The notes below the pieces were generated by a model. That model was given only the letters and a program-made list of their open reading frames with translations. It was not told the DNA's origin and ran no database searches. Positions 26,701 through 38,976 of a stretch of 64,000 bases of DNA are shown piece after piece. How positions within the stretch are numbered: position 1 is the first letter of the stretch; every line of letters begins with the position of its first letter. The DNA is taken from NCBI RefSeq assembly GCF_026151205.1, contig NC_087082.1, forward strand, positions 7,137,908 through 7,201,907, read 5' to 3'. Source of the stretch: Bolinopsis microptera (taxonomy: Eukaryota > Ctenophora > Tentaculata > Lobata > Bolinopsidae). The translations under genes were made by a program, and so were the position numbers.

Positions 26701-28631
26701 TTTAGTGGGGATCTCTATCGTATACGAACACGATTAAAAGTTCGGCTATATTGCCCGGAAAATCTTCTACTTCAGACACACGCGTTTTAATGCTACCTGA
26801 AACCCAGTTCACAGTCCAGAGCAACCCTAACACTTTTCATGTTTCTGGTAATTTGCTAAAGTTGAAATGCGATTAAGTGATAGTGTTCGGTGCTGCCTAG
26901 GGGTGCCCCGTACCCATGTCCCCCATGAAAATAATTCCCCCCGATTCCCAATTAAAGGTAGACGAAGGAACTGATAACGTCACATCGTCACGTATGTTTT
27001 AAATCAATAAAATACCACTGCAATAAAATAGCATCCCAATGTGAGGGTTATAAATGTACAGTGGTTCTACGTGTTAATAACCTCCTCCTCTCTAGCTACA
27101 TACTTCTTCTGGGGGAATAGGTTTTCTTTAGTCTCCTCCTCTATAGCTATATACTTCTTCTGGGGGAATGAGTTTTCTTTAGTCTCCTCCTGCCCTCCTG
27201 GTCCGGATATCCTTCAGATATCCTGCAGGGGGGGGGGGGGGGGGTCCTGCAGACTGACTGTCTCTGTCTGCTGTCTGTCTTTCTCCTGTATATATAATAT
27301 ATTATCTCTCTCCTCTAACTAGATAACTGCACCTTGGGCCTGTGCCCAGACACGTAGCTTAATTGAAATAAATCTAATCTGAACTTTTATATATACGTCC
27401 TTGCATTAATGCGAGTATAAAATATTGATTTTACTGTAATAAAACACCCCGTATATTACTGTTGCAGTTTTACAGCCCGATTTGATCTTTGCCCGGATGA
27501 GAGATCTAATTAGAATGTGATAGCTGTTTAATGAACATCAATACTCATGATCTTTCAGAGAATATGTAAGAATATGATAATGATAATTGTGATATTTATG
27601 GGTAGAAAGGCCCTTGTAGAATTGCAGTGGTAGCCTGGATTACTCCCTAGGAGCATACCTACATCACTATATCAACTGTTTTAGACCAATTATGTCATTC
27701 TTACACTATATTGGACTATATCATGTCCAATTACACTACAAGTCTGATTTTAATTACCTAAATATGACGTAATCGTATAATGGCCCACCTTGCAAGGTGT
27801 CCGATACAGTGCTGTGTTAGAGTAGGAGTTGTACCAATTTGCCAATCACAATGTCACGTCAAAATGAGTCTTAGCCAATCAGAGGAACTCTGTGTCTATC
27901 ACGTGACGTGATTTCCGGTCTCAGTATAAACAGCTGCAAGTGGTGACTAATAGGACACAAATCGGGTCTGGGAATACGTCAGTCACATGACGTTATCCAA
28001 ATACCTTGATTCGTTATGCAGTGACGTCACCGATTCAAAAATTCCCCTTAATTAATATCGGAAGTAAAACGAGCGCAGTAATGACGCACATGATTATCGT
28101 GACGACATTTTACTTATCCCTTATTTTTTCAGGAGAGTCTGCCCAACTAGCAAACGATTTCAATACCCTCTGTGAGAAATTTTTCCCCTGTCGAGAACTG
28201 GCCAAAGCAGCGGTGATCAACGACTCTCATCGATACCACATACCTCAGGAACAGCACTTGCAGCGCGTCATGAACACAAAGTAAGAATTTTATAAGTTAA
28301 TCGTTTAATTGATCAATTAAATTACTTAATTTACCAGATTAATTGCACTGTAATATTTAGTTTTAAGTTTTTTTATTAAAATAAGAAACTAACCTCCTTA
28401 TTCTTCAGACAGATGATAACTGACCTACAAGAGCTGATGGAGATGAACGTGGTTAAGAATAACGAGATAATGAACACACAAGGGGTTAGCGGACACCACA
28501 ACGTGCCCTGTCCTCAGCTCATGACTTTTGAGCTCCTGACTCACGGTTTCGGAGCCAGCGCTCTCTCTGCTGCCCTCAATGTCGTACAGACTTACCTCGA
28601 CGAAATGGTGAAGTGCATGACGCTGCAATGA
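14752..28631 (+). CDS. TFAP2: Transcription factor AP-2 (TFAP2 family)
   Basis: Ten coding exons, all with matching phases: 14752-14886, 23217-23309, 23592-23759, 24633-24804, 25019-25311, 25465-25593, 25764-25975, 26090-26208, 28133-28280, 28409-28631. The product is 563 aa, longer than the usual 430-460. The N-terminus has a basic nuclear-localisation-like stretch (KRRF...ARKRQK, residues 19-34). Residues about 133-330 are a Gln/Pro/Ser-rich, low-complexity activation region. The C-terminal AP-2 DNA-binding and helix-span-helix dimerisation domain occupies residues about 345-563, with [62 protein letters not shown] and [18 protein letters not shown]-2 binds GC-rich palindromes as a dimer and controls ectodermal and germline programmes; in the hydrozoan Hydractinia it drives germ-cell commitment. 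An AATAAA signal lies at 29072. The only ATG before the acidic/basic stretch was taken as start. Confidence 0.95.
14887..23216 (+). other. AP-2 intron 1 (8.3 kb)
   Basis: No coding exon could be recognised here. The longest frame, 17024-17410, has no family features and includes a tandem duplication ending in CATTTCCAG. The intron carries a 20-bp perfect inverted repeat (16619-16708), an X-box-like GTTGCTAGGCAAC at 16121, and CACGTG motifs at about 16850, 16885, 19145, 20300-20320, 20875 and 22265-22850. It could hold enhancers or an alternative first exon. Confidence 0.5.
16619..16708. repeat. Perfect 20-bp inverted repeat
   Basis: CCCGGCTAAACACTACAAAC at 16619-16638 is matched by its exact reverse complement at 16689-16708, leaving a 50-nt loop. 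It lies in AP-2 intron 1. It could form a hairpin in RNA or be the remnant of a small inverted-repeat transposon. Confidence 0.8.
27085..27192. repeat. Two-copy 60-bp tandem duplication and G-tract
   Basis: A block CTCCTCCTCTATAGCTATAT followed by ACTTCTTCTGGGGGAAT and TTTTCTTTAGT is duplicated in tandem with few differences in AP-2 intron 8. Downstream, a run of about 17 G (27228-27244) is bracketed by two CTGCAG sites. Confidence 0.75.
27836..28132 (+). promoter_or_regulatory. Possible internal promoter in AP-2 intron 8
   Basis: Two inverted-style CCAAT boxes (CCAATCACAA near 27842 and CCAATCAGAGG near 27875) precede a CACGTGACGTGA composite (about 27901), a TATAAA (about 27927) and a CAGCTG. 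Downstream, an in-frame ATG at 28081 reads through the intron into exon 9 without a stop. A transcript starting here would encode a protein with the dimerisation half of AP-2 but without most of the basic DNA-contact region. This is motif-based inference only. Confidence 0.35.
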
Positions 28632-31600
28632 AGACATCACGTGATAGAGTGATGACATCACGTTTGTGGCGTGACATAATGACACGAGCTTGAGCTGAAG
28701 ATTAAGTTATTCGAGCACACAGACTCGATAGGTTTAGGATAGCGAACTGAGATTGTGTTTCGTTAGATTAACTTTACAGTTTGCCGAACAAAGGTTAGAG
28801 AGGCGAAGTTAAAATGAATGATGGCGTTCTGTTTTTAGAGACGATTACAGAAGAACTAATATTTTTATTACTCTTTAATTTATATAATTTATTTGATGTT
28901 TTACTTTTAAATTTATTTTTATGGACGATAATATGACATATCAAACCTTTATCTTTATACAATTTTGAACTCGTCAAATTCAAAATTAACATTTGTACCG
29001 CAGATCATGACATAACACTTTTAAAGGGGACAGAACTGGAATTGTGTATAGATATGGTTTTTGTGTTTTATAATAAATTTATACGCGGTTTTTATTTTTT
29101 GTAGATACCTGCTACGATTCTATTGTATCCTGTATGATTCATCAAAATGATGAACTATTTACTTAGTATTCGCTCACATTGATGAAACAAAATCAAAAAT
29201 ATGTGCCCAAATGACACTCACAACAGTAATACTTTAGGTGACTGTGCCTTAGGAACTCTAATTTACCACATCACACACCAGATCAGTCCGACGGGTGGAA
29301 AGCGCAATAGCAAAATAGATGGCAATCATTCAAGCTAACCAACCCGATGACATATTTGACAGATGTCCACTAAATTTCAATTCCACAATCGCATCCAAGC
29401 GCTGATTGTGAAAAAGGTTACCAGCTGAACTCAGGAAACGTGTTAACTGATGTCTTACTTTCCACCACTCGTGCCAAAGCTTCTTGAGACCCCTCCCCTC
29501 ATTACCACGTAAACCATCCTATAATAAATATTACTCGGATCCCCCAGGAATGCCGTACACGCCCGCGATGGCGGAAGAAACCATCTATCCTATTTGTGGG
29601 CATACTGACAGTAGCAACTGATGTAACAAACCAAAAGTTGAACGTGGTGTAACTTTGTAAAATATTTAGTTCTATCTCGTTCGACGTCTAGAGCTGGGCC
29701 GGCCGGTATTTGTAACCTCAACTAAGTATATTTAGATAAGGCTAACACAAGGGTAATAAGCGAAAGTGGGGTCACCAATTAAATAATCCCCAATAGCGAA
29801 AGAACTAGAATAAGCGAAACGTCTCAAGTAAAATTGTAATATATACAGTCCAGTTGACGTTAGCAAAGTATCCTATATCGAAATCAAAACACAAAAAGTC
29901 GAACCAATGTACCTCACCGTACAACCGGTAAAATCTAAGGTTGACTATGTACAGTCCGCTACAGACGATTCAATTATCGCAGTCGCACCGCAATTCCTTC
30001 GCCGATCTCGCGATTGCGGTGACACATGTTATGAACGACCCGGCGCGCGCTACTTGTACACTTAGCCATCGCAAACATAATCAATTTCGAGAATGAAGCG
30101 CGCCGCTCTACTTCGGTAAGAACATATAGACCGAGGAACCCGTACAAGTTGCGAGAAGACAATTGGTGCTGAGCGCGCGCACCAGTAACGCATTGGCTCA
30201 CACAGGCTGTCAAAATCAATTTCTTATCGCGCGCAGATTCGAGTTATTTGGTTTAAAATAATGTGAATATTAGCGGAACAATGAAGTACACAATGAATAG
30301 GCGCATTAGTTCACTTAGCTAATTGAAATACTATCACCAAGGAAACAAATTTATACATTACAAAGTAACAGAACACTTTAAATCTATAGTGTTTGAGTGC
30401 GAATTTGGTCGTTTAGCAAATTACATGACCCTTGATACAGATGTAAACCTCAATCTTTTTTTGATAAAATTGTATACGTTGTTGACACCCACGGCGCACG
30501 ATCAGGAGCCCCGCCTGTACGCGCGGTCTAAAACTCAACGTTAGTACAACCAACCAGGGAGCGGCACTAGTCGACTCGTCGACGGTAAACAGTATGACAG
30601 ATATTTCACTTAAAACGTATAAACTCGTAAAAATCTGTTCACTAATTAATAAAGTCGACGATCCAGCTCGCCCCGCGTCCGATTTAAACCGACCAATTTC
30701 GTTATACTTGTTTAATACAGTTAGTGAAGCCAGTGGGCACTCGCTGTGAAACAAGCCGTCCCCGCCAAGAACTGTAAAAAGATAGAGAAAAGTGCAAGTC
30801 AAAATGGAATTGATGGGAATTGTTTAAGCTTTTCTATGTTAATTTGTGGTGTTGATGCAGACACCTCTTTGGTTGAATAAGCAATACAACGTCCAAATGT
30901 TAGAACCTTCTAAATGTATCACGTGCGACCACGCGGTCATTGTTCACTATACTACGATCCTGACATCGAGAGCACGCCACTATAGGGGCGCGTGGGGTCA
31001 TACCACGTATACAACATTACAGACTAGGTAAATGTACAAAAGTAGTACAGAATGGGCAAATTGTAAATATTTGTAATCTAATTTATAAACGTGTTTGTAT
31101 CATTGAAAAAAGGCAGTGCGCAACATTCGAGTGAACGTAAGACCAGCCGCATACAATATGACTGTTTTTTAGCTAATTTGGCCGAAGAATTAATTTTTGA
31201 AACTAATTAAATTTAAATCTGCCCATATAACAATATTGTTAAAATTATGTCATCTAACAAAACGACCATTGTTCATAAGAAAACCAAATATTTGCTAAAA
31301 TGGTCATCTCTCACAAAGGCCAAATCCTCACAAAATTAGTTCAATTTTAACTATGGATTTGAGGTAGACAACTTTCACCAGTCATGACAGAACGATGATT
31401 TAACAGAATATATTCACAAACAAAACGAACTTGTTCAATTAGGACTTACATTTAAATGCTAAACGCCCGCAAATGCAAAATATGCACCAAAGGCAAACTT
31501 CAAACTCATCTTTTAATAAATAGTAAATCACAATTTTATACATAACAGATGGTGTTACACAATAGGTTAAAACAATGAACAAAAAATGAAAAACGCACAA

Positions 31601-33040
31601 CAATGGTACCATATTTTGTAAGGCAATATTAGTTTTATTTCATGCCTCCTAAATAATTTTCCCTATATGGTGAACAAGGCATATTAATACCAGCAGCATG
31701 CCTGAAACAAGAGCCAAAGGTTTTAGAAAAATAAAATTTTCTCGTTTTCTTTTTTTTTTGCCATTTTGTCAGGCATTTTTTCTTTTTTGTGAAATAATTT
31801 TTCACAGCTCAGTTTTTTCGTGAGTTTTAGGTTATTACCCCATTCCTTAATAGGTTTTCTAAGAACGTGTGGTGATAGAAATTGAAAAAGTATCTCCATC
31901 AACAAAATTATAGAAATTTAGATTTGGCCATTCTGTGAGGCATGTTTTTTTGGAGGAAGATTTTCCGGCCAATTTTTCTCAAAGAAAAAATGGTTATGAG
32001 ATTAAATGAACCCCCCGGGAAGAAAAATATGAGTGTCAACTTAGCTTCTTATGAGATAAAAACTGGAATAAAGTGTGTTTTGTGACTTAGAGAAACCTTC
32101 CTTTTTTTTGGCCATTCTGTGAGGCAAATACCCGTAATAAACAAAACAAATTTCATATTTTCCAATTTCTGTCCCATTTTCAAATATTGAATATGAAAAT
32201 TTCCAAACACAAATTTGACAGATTAGATGGACTTTTTGCCCTCGGACCAATTAGTCAATTAATTGAGAATGGCATGAAATTAAATTGAGGTACTGGAAGT
32301 CAAAATCCCGAAGAAAATTGAAAAATTATATTGTCTCTTTTTCAGTTTTTGAAAATGAAATTTCCAGGACTGAAATTTTACAGTTTTGACTGAATTTCTC
32401 ACCCGCAACCAATAAGTCAGTAAACTATTAGTATTACACCTGGAGACCGTATGCTTTTGTGTTCATAAACACAGATAAAGCGCAATGACACGCAGTCCAG
32501 TAGGATACACAATAATGACCTTGCTGCTGCTCGAGTATAGAAACTAGACTTAGAGAGTAGAGTGCTCAGTGCCTGAGATACATAGCATCACATTATCTCG
32601 TGAGGCTTTGTATAAAGAACCTCAGTTTTTAATGTGTTCATATGTCTAGAGAAGTCAGAAGAAACGTGGAGTTGACACTTCAAAGCCATTAATATTATTA
32701 TTATACGTCTTATTTTAAACATATGTTTATTCATTTATGGTAACATTAAATTACCCAAAAAGAGCCATAAGGATTTAGTTTAAGAGTTGGGTAAGTACCA
32801 GCAGTAGATAGTACATTTCAGCTCTAATCACGTGATGCGTTGTAGTACCGCCCCAGCTGGCACAACATTGGGAGCTGTGTCCCTGAGAATTTAATACTAG
32901 GGGCTTCAATCAAGGTCACCACCCACCGTATACCACTTTATAAACGTACTTAGCAAGTCTGTTACACAGTTTTATAATAGTAACTAGAGATAGCCTCGTG
33001 TCCACTGATATAACAGTACCGTCGAGTTTTCGCAAAGATT
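28632..33040. other. Intergenic region without a recognisable gene
   Basis: Includes the AP-2 3' end (AATAAA at 29072). GC-rich patches at 29980-30200 and 30480-30700 carry frames on both strands (for example 129 codons at 30413-30802 minus), but none resembles a known family. Around 31757, 31924 and 32106 the motif TTGGCCATTCTGTGAGGCA recurs at about 170-180 bp spacing, which looks like an old degenerate tandem repeat. Confidence 0.5.
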
Positions 33041-34814
33041 ATGTTGTGTGTTTTTGTTGTCCTTGCAGCTGTAAGTGCGGTACAGAGTGCATCACTTGCT
33101 GGGTGTAGTGCAGATGATGGGAATTACTACCGCTCAGGAGAAACAGTTATTTTCTCTTGCACTGAGTGTGTCTGTCAGTCAGGTTAGTAAAGTTTCCTTT
33201 CATAAAAAAAACTAATTATTAAATTACAGTAAATATTCAGGGGAAGTTTGGGGCCCTTTATGGGTGATATTTGTGCAATAATTGTTTTAAATATTAACGT
33301 CGAAGCAACTTGGTTCACTACACTTTTCTACACTATACGTTTGCCTTTTTTGTTGTATGGTGTAGTAAAAAAGGTACACTAAATTACACTTTTTACACCT
33401 TAAATTAAACTTAACCAAATTATCTTCTCAACATCTTTTTTCCTATTATTTTCTCATCAGTCTTCACATAGTGACATAGTACACTTCCAAAGGCAAAACA
33501 GGGGTATAACATATAACTTTGGCGAGAAAAAAATGTCACCTTTTTACACTTTTTTAGGCAAATTTACACTACACTTTTGCCTTTTATTAAATGTATAGTG
33601 TAACAAGTGTAGAGAACCCCCCTCCAGTGTAACTGTATGTACTATCAACCAAATGGTACGATTTAAGCTCTTTAAATCTCTCTCGTCAGGTAAGATAAAG
33701 TGCCCAGCAGAGCTGGTGTGTCCGGCTAACTGTCACTATCAGGGAACTGAACATGAACATGGGTCCAGTTGGCTGGCTGGCTGCAACACATGCCAATGTG
33801 ACAACGGGGTTATCATTTGTGATGAGAAACAGGTAAATACTGGATATTGAGTTTTCAAGGTGATGATTATTGATAAAAACGAATCATCTTCCCACTATTA
33901 CGTTTACTAAAATGTAAATCAGTTTAATTGTTGTTATCGGCTAGTAGTAGTTACCTTTAATCATATTCAGTGTCCAGATAGCTGTAACGTTGACATGGGA
34001 ATGACAATCAAGAAAAACGAAACCTTTAAACGTGCCTGTAACACTTGCACCTGTGAAGGAAATGATAACATCAGCTGTACGAAGAAGATCTGTTCCTGCT
34101 TCGATAGTAAGTCAAACAGGAGGAGGGGGGTATCAATCACTGAACTGAATTATATTTCCCATTACCTAGCTTGCTAGAAACTCGAAAAGAGCGCCGCGCA
34201 TTGGGATTGGCTTGCCAGGCAATATTTTCCACTGTCCCCGTTTTTCGTTATCAGTTATACTGACTTGAATGAACTTTAGATAAAGGAGAAGAAGTGGAAA
34301 ACGGAGATTACTACAAGGACGAGAACTGCAATCAGTGTGTTTGCAGAGACGGTAAAATTGTATGTGCCTCTGGAAACTCCTGCAGAAAGGGATGCTTCTT
34401 CAGCAACATTAGTCTCACGGATGGACGTTAGTTCTCAATCTCACTTGCTAGTTCTCACATGCCTAACAATTCCTTAACTTACCATTGTATTTGCTCCCTT
34501 GATCGTTCGTCAAAATTTTGTGACAAAAAGTTAATATTTGTCCCAATGTTATACTATAATTCATAAGCTGACAAATCCTCGATTGATTAAAATCCTGCCT
34601 CTCAATCGAGTGGTAAAGTGGATCCGAATCTTTATTTTACCCACACCCTACACATCCCCACTATAATTGATAATTAACCACGTCTACAATGGAGCTTTGA
34701 CTTTAACAGTTCATGCATGTTTTTATTTCTTCAGAAAAGACGACCATCGACGGTTGTCTCGTGTTCGAGTGTAACGATGGAAATCCAATTCTTATCAACG
34801 ACATATGTGGCTAA
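33041..34814 (+). CDS. Secreted cysteine-rich protein, pacifastin/VWC-like repeats
   Basis: Five exons in phase: 33041-33182, 33690-33832, 33971-34106, 34280-34426, 34735-34814, giving 215 aa. The first 20 residues form a signal peptide (MLCVFVVLAAVSAVQSA). Four exons each encode one cysteine-rich unit, and three of them share CNxCxCxxG-x3-4-C (CNTCQCDNGVIIC, CNTCTC, CNQCVCRDGKIVC). This C-N-x-C-x-C pattern resembles pacifastin serine-protease inhibitor light-chain domains and short VWC domains. The one-unit-per-exon structure suggests growth by exon duplication. Function, either protease inhibition or extracellular matrix/signalling binding, is not decided by the sequence. Two donors are GTTAGT, an unusual +3 T. 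Confidence 0.72.
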
Positions 34815-35908
34815 TTTTTATCAACAAGAGATGATACCTCGCATATCAGTTGGGATGAATGCTTTTCATTGTTTTAGTTCATCGATTAGTGATTACTCTT
34901 AATAGTTTGCATGTGGATGTTTGTATTCAGTGATTTTCGAAATTCTACATGGTACATAATATATTAATATGTACAATGTGGAATTTCGAAAATCACTGAA
35001 TTATATCATAATCATCATAGAAGGTTTGGGAATAAGAGGACGAAGTGAATGTCACAAATGTTTAGAAATATTATAAACATATCAACGTGTTTTAATGTAA
35101 TACTTATGATAATTATATTCCAAGATAGATGGTTTAATTTATTTGTTTATTCAACGTCCTGACTGGTGCTTCCTTGGACTAAGTGCCGCTGCTCAGCAGT
35201 CTCAGCAGTCTATATATTAAGCTCATCAGTTACAATTCACATGGTTACAATGATATATAAATTAACTAACGAAACGTGCATAAATTAAAATTATATCTCA
35301 CGATAAAAGGCAACGAATGTTTCTCGTTTTTAACAGCAGTGATACGAAAATTTGATTAAAAGACAAAACATTGATATCGATTTTTGGTTTTTACAAATCT
35401 CAATTGACAATAATATAACGTGATTGTATGGCAAACAATGAAGTTAACATTTTTTGAAAGTCTAATATTAATAATATGTCAAATTCAGTTCTAGAAATTA
35501 TTTCATATCCGGAAAAACGTTAACCAATGCACATAGCACGCAGGGGTGTAGGAATGCACCCCTAAATAGTAAATAGCACGCATATTCTTCATATCAAGCT
35601 TGTACAGTATTGAAACTTAGCTTTCAATACAAACAACGCCACCATTATCAAGGTTGTGATCATCATTATGCTAGTTGGTAATGATGGGGAGTCTAGAAAA
35701 AATCTCCAAAAAGTACAAAAAATTTTAAATATCATCATGAGATTATCCGTCTTGTAAACAAGGGGCAGATTTGTACATTTAATACATATTCTGGAATCAT
35801 AACACAAATATAAACAAATTCAACTTTCAAATCTCTGACATTTCAGTTGAAATATTTCAGTACATTTTTTCAGTTCGCAGTAACAAATAAAAGCAGATCT
35901 CGCTTATC
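34815..35908. other. Convergent intergenic region
   Basis: The plus-strand cysteine-rich gene and the minus-strand syntaxin gene end toward each other here. Apart from the hairpin at 34925-35001 nothing coding was seen. The sequence is very AT-rich. Confidence 0.5.
34925..35001. repeat. Near-perfect hairpin downstream of the cysteine-rich gene
   Basis: ATTCAGTGATTTTCGAAATTC begins a roughly 34-bp arm (34925-34959). Its reverse complement at 34968-35001 has about two mismatches, separated by a loop of about 8 nt. It sits about 110 bp after the stop codon. It could be a small palindromic transposon, a pre-miRNA-like fold or a 3'-end structure. Confidence 0.75.
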
Positions 35909-37774
35909 TTAATTCTTTTTCCTGGTCGTGAGCCATATTATGATACCCAGTACAAGTCCGAACACGATTAGAATAGCAAGAAACACAAAGACTTTCTTTC
36001 GATATTTATTTTGGTAGGTAGAAGCTTTTTCGAGTTGTACAACACCGTCATCCACACGGTCTCTTGCTACTTCAACGTTGTGCTCGATGTTATCTGAAAT
36101 TATGTTTTTTCATTACAATGCTCGATAATAATAGTTGAAATAAAAACACCAAATAACACCAAATAACGCTTAAATTACTCAAAATAACGCTTAAAGTACC
36201 CTTACACCAAATAAAACTCTTTTGCCAAATTTAAAATCGAATTATTTGGTGCTGTGACCCCCCTAGTAATCACGAATATGGTTCAGAAATACTTTAGTAC
36301 TACTATAATATTCAGCCTATGCGATTCAAATGTCATTGGGCCAAAACTTAATGAAAGTGTCCTTATGATGAGATCCAATGAGATACAAACAGCTTTTCAT
36401 TAACTTTTAACAAACTACTCAAAGGAAATATAAGTGGTTTTGGCAAAAATATATCTTACGAACCGATCATGTCACCCTGCTCGTGTACCATAGTTCCAAT
36501 CTCCCTGAAGATCTCGTTCACTGTTACCATGTCTGTCTGAAGTAAAACTATTGTGAGATAAGTAATGTCGTTTTCTTGGAAAAAGAGTCGTAGCAATGCC
36601 AAAACGTTACTTCAACTAAAATTAGCTTGTTGGTTTTATTTCCCAATAAATTGGGCTGCTCAGTATCACATTTAGTTACCTCTAGTCTTCGAATGGCTTC
36701 TTCCCTCTCTGTAATCAAAGCTGTAGTTGTTTCCAGATCATCAGCGAATTCTTGCAACTGTGACAGATTTTGCTGCCTGAACAATTATATATGGTTAAAC
36801 CTCGTGATTCACGAACAGAAATGATGTGCAGATTATGAGTTAGAATCTTAAACACGCGCGCGCGCGCGCGGCACTGTGACAATTTGTAATGTTACGTTAC
36901 ATAAACTTTTAGTCCAAAAATGTCGTCGCGTATTACAAAATGCACGATTGAACATGTGACCGAATCTAAAGATAAAACTCTCATTACAGATGAAAGATTG
37001 CGTCACGATTTACTCATTAAGAAAAGCATGTGACACATTGTATAAAGCAATGAGTTCTGTTTTGTCTCTTTTATTGCTACCTTAGAAAGCTCATGATATG
37101 ATCCTACACATTACACTGGAGGAATCTGGCCAGAAAATGAAGAATGTTCTGAACAATAGTAATTATCGATGATATTATGATAATCTGATTATCTCTTCCT
37201 CCAACTCACCTTGAATCATCGTCCATAAGACTATCATTATCAGCATAGGCCGTGTCCACATTAGGTTGTTTTGACATCTCGTTACGAAGAGAAGTAGTTC
37301 TGGATCTCATCCTCGACACTGCTGCTCGCTCCTTGTCTGCTTCTAGCTGTGAAACAGTTGTGCAATTATCAAATATAATACTGTATTTTAACAAGTGTTA
37401 TGGAATATACAAAGTGGTCAGTTTCATCAGAGAAATAGGTAAACCTGAAAATATAAATGAAAAACTAAATATTTAAATAGAAGCGCGAGTTCCGTACCAA
37501 TTGATATTTCTTGAATTTCTGAATAGCTTCGCTGAATTGTTGTTTCAATCGTTCCACTTGTATCTTCCGGGATTTCTAGGGAAATAGAACGTATATTTAC
37601 TAATATATATAATACAATATTCTAGGGATCGGAAAGCTTAAAATCTCAATAAAAACGAAAGCTTTATTCGTATTATCAAAGACAAACACATGCACTTTAA
37701 TACTAACTACTACTACTAACTACTATTACTACTACTACTACTACTACAAATACTACTACAAATACTACTACTAT

Positions 37775-37839
<65 letters not shown>

Positions 37840-37907
37840 ACTACTACTACTAACTACTAACTACTAACTACTAACACTAACTACTAACTACTAACTACTA
37901 ACTACTA

Positions 37908-37956
<49 letters not shown>

Positions 37957-38011
37957 ACTACTAACTACTAACTACTAACTACTAACTACTAACTACTAAC
38001 TACTACTACTA

Positions 38012-38069
<58 letters not shown>

Positions 38070-38762
38070 ACTACTAACTACTACTACTAACTACTAACTA
38101 CTAACTACTAACTACTAACTACTACTACTACTACTAACTACTAACTACTACTACTACTACTAACTACTAACTACTAACTACTAACTACTAACTACTAACT
38201 ACTAACTACTAACTACTAACTACTACTACACATTACATATATGTTAGATATGGTTCTAACCTGTTCTTGTTGTGAGCCTACTTTACATTGATCTGTAGCC
38301 TCCCTGAACATGTCACCTGTAGTCTCAATACTTCTCTGTACGTCTGATCTCTTGCTGTCTAGCTGCTTCTTAACGTTGGGTGTTTCACTAGGTGTACCCA
38401 GCTGTACTACCAACTTCTGCATTGCAGTTACTGAAACATACTGGTGTCACTGAGCTGTTACAAGTGTGACCACAGTTATCAGACATAATAATCCGGGGGA
38501 TAAAGCTGGCAATTATTGTATTTTTGATGCGCAATTATCTGCAATTAGGGATAGTGTGTATTTACACTGTGCGGCTGATTAATTACTAATTATCTGCAAT
38601 TAGGGATGGTTTTTAAACTGTGCGGCTGATTGATTACTAATTCTTGGAACTGTAAGAAATTAAAGAAGAAAGATAAACTGAAGTGTTGGAGAAGTACTCA
38701 CCATTGCTGCCAATTTTGAAGATCGCACTGCCAATCTTCTGGCACAACTGATCGTAGCTCAT
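35909..38762 (-). CDS. STX7/STX12-like: Syntaxin 7/12-like Qa-SNARE
   Basis: Seven coding exons on the minus strand, all phases consistent: 38762-38702, 38430-38261, 37575-37498, 37346-37210, 36776-36680, 36536-36464, 36093-35909. The product is 266 aa, matching the family (about 260-275). Order: N-terminal Habc-type helices (VQLGTPSETPNVKKQLDS, KSRKIQVERLKQQFSEA), a linker with RMRSRTTSLRN, then the SNARE motif (EREEAIRRLETDMVTVNEIF, EIGTMVHEQGDMIDNIEHNV) with the layer-0 glutamine in HEQGD. A C-terminal membrane anchor (VFVFLAILIVFGLVLGIIIW) ends in TTRKKN. Syntaxin 7/12 mediates fusion of late and early endosomes and lysosomes. The exon 6 donor must be GTTCGT to keep frame. Acceptor-like TTTACCTTTAG lies one base before the ATG. 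Confidence 0.93.
36855..36870. repeat. (CG)n microsatellite
   Basis: CACGCGCGCGCGCGCGCGGC, an alternating purine-pyrimidine CG tract that is unusual in this AT-rich intron and a Z-DNA-prone sequence. It lies in syntaxin intron 4. Confidence 0.85.
37698..38227. repeat. CTA/ACTA trinucleotide-tetranucleotide tract
   Basis: About 530 bp of interleaved (CTA)n and (CTAA/CTAACTA)n within syntaxin intron 2. Uninterrupted CTA runs alternate with 7-bp ACTAACT units, as expected from repeated slippage and unequal exchange. It ends about 35 bp from the donor of exon 2. Confidence 0.95.
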
Positions 38763-38976
38763 CCTAAAGGTAAATGTGTGTTGAGTGTTGTACCAGGTAT
38801 TACCTACTCGATCAGGATGTTACAGCATAGTCCTCCGCCAATAATATATTTCCATATATTAGTTTAAATTATCGAGAAAAATTACTAATTGAAAGTATTA
38901 GATGAAACACAATGACCACCAGAAACACAATGACCACCAGTATACACTATACAGGTTACAGAATAGTAATTAAATA

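Noticed and set aside
30413..30802. 129-codon minus-strand frame
   Set aside because: No family motif, overlaps another frame on the plus strand, and lies in a GC-rich patch where open frames arise by chance.
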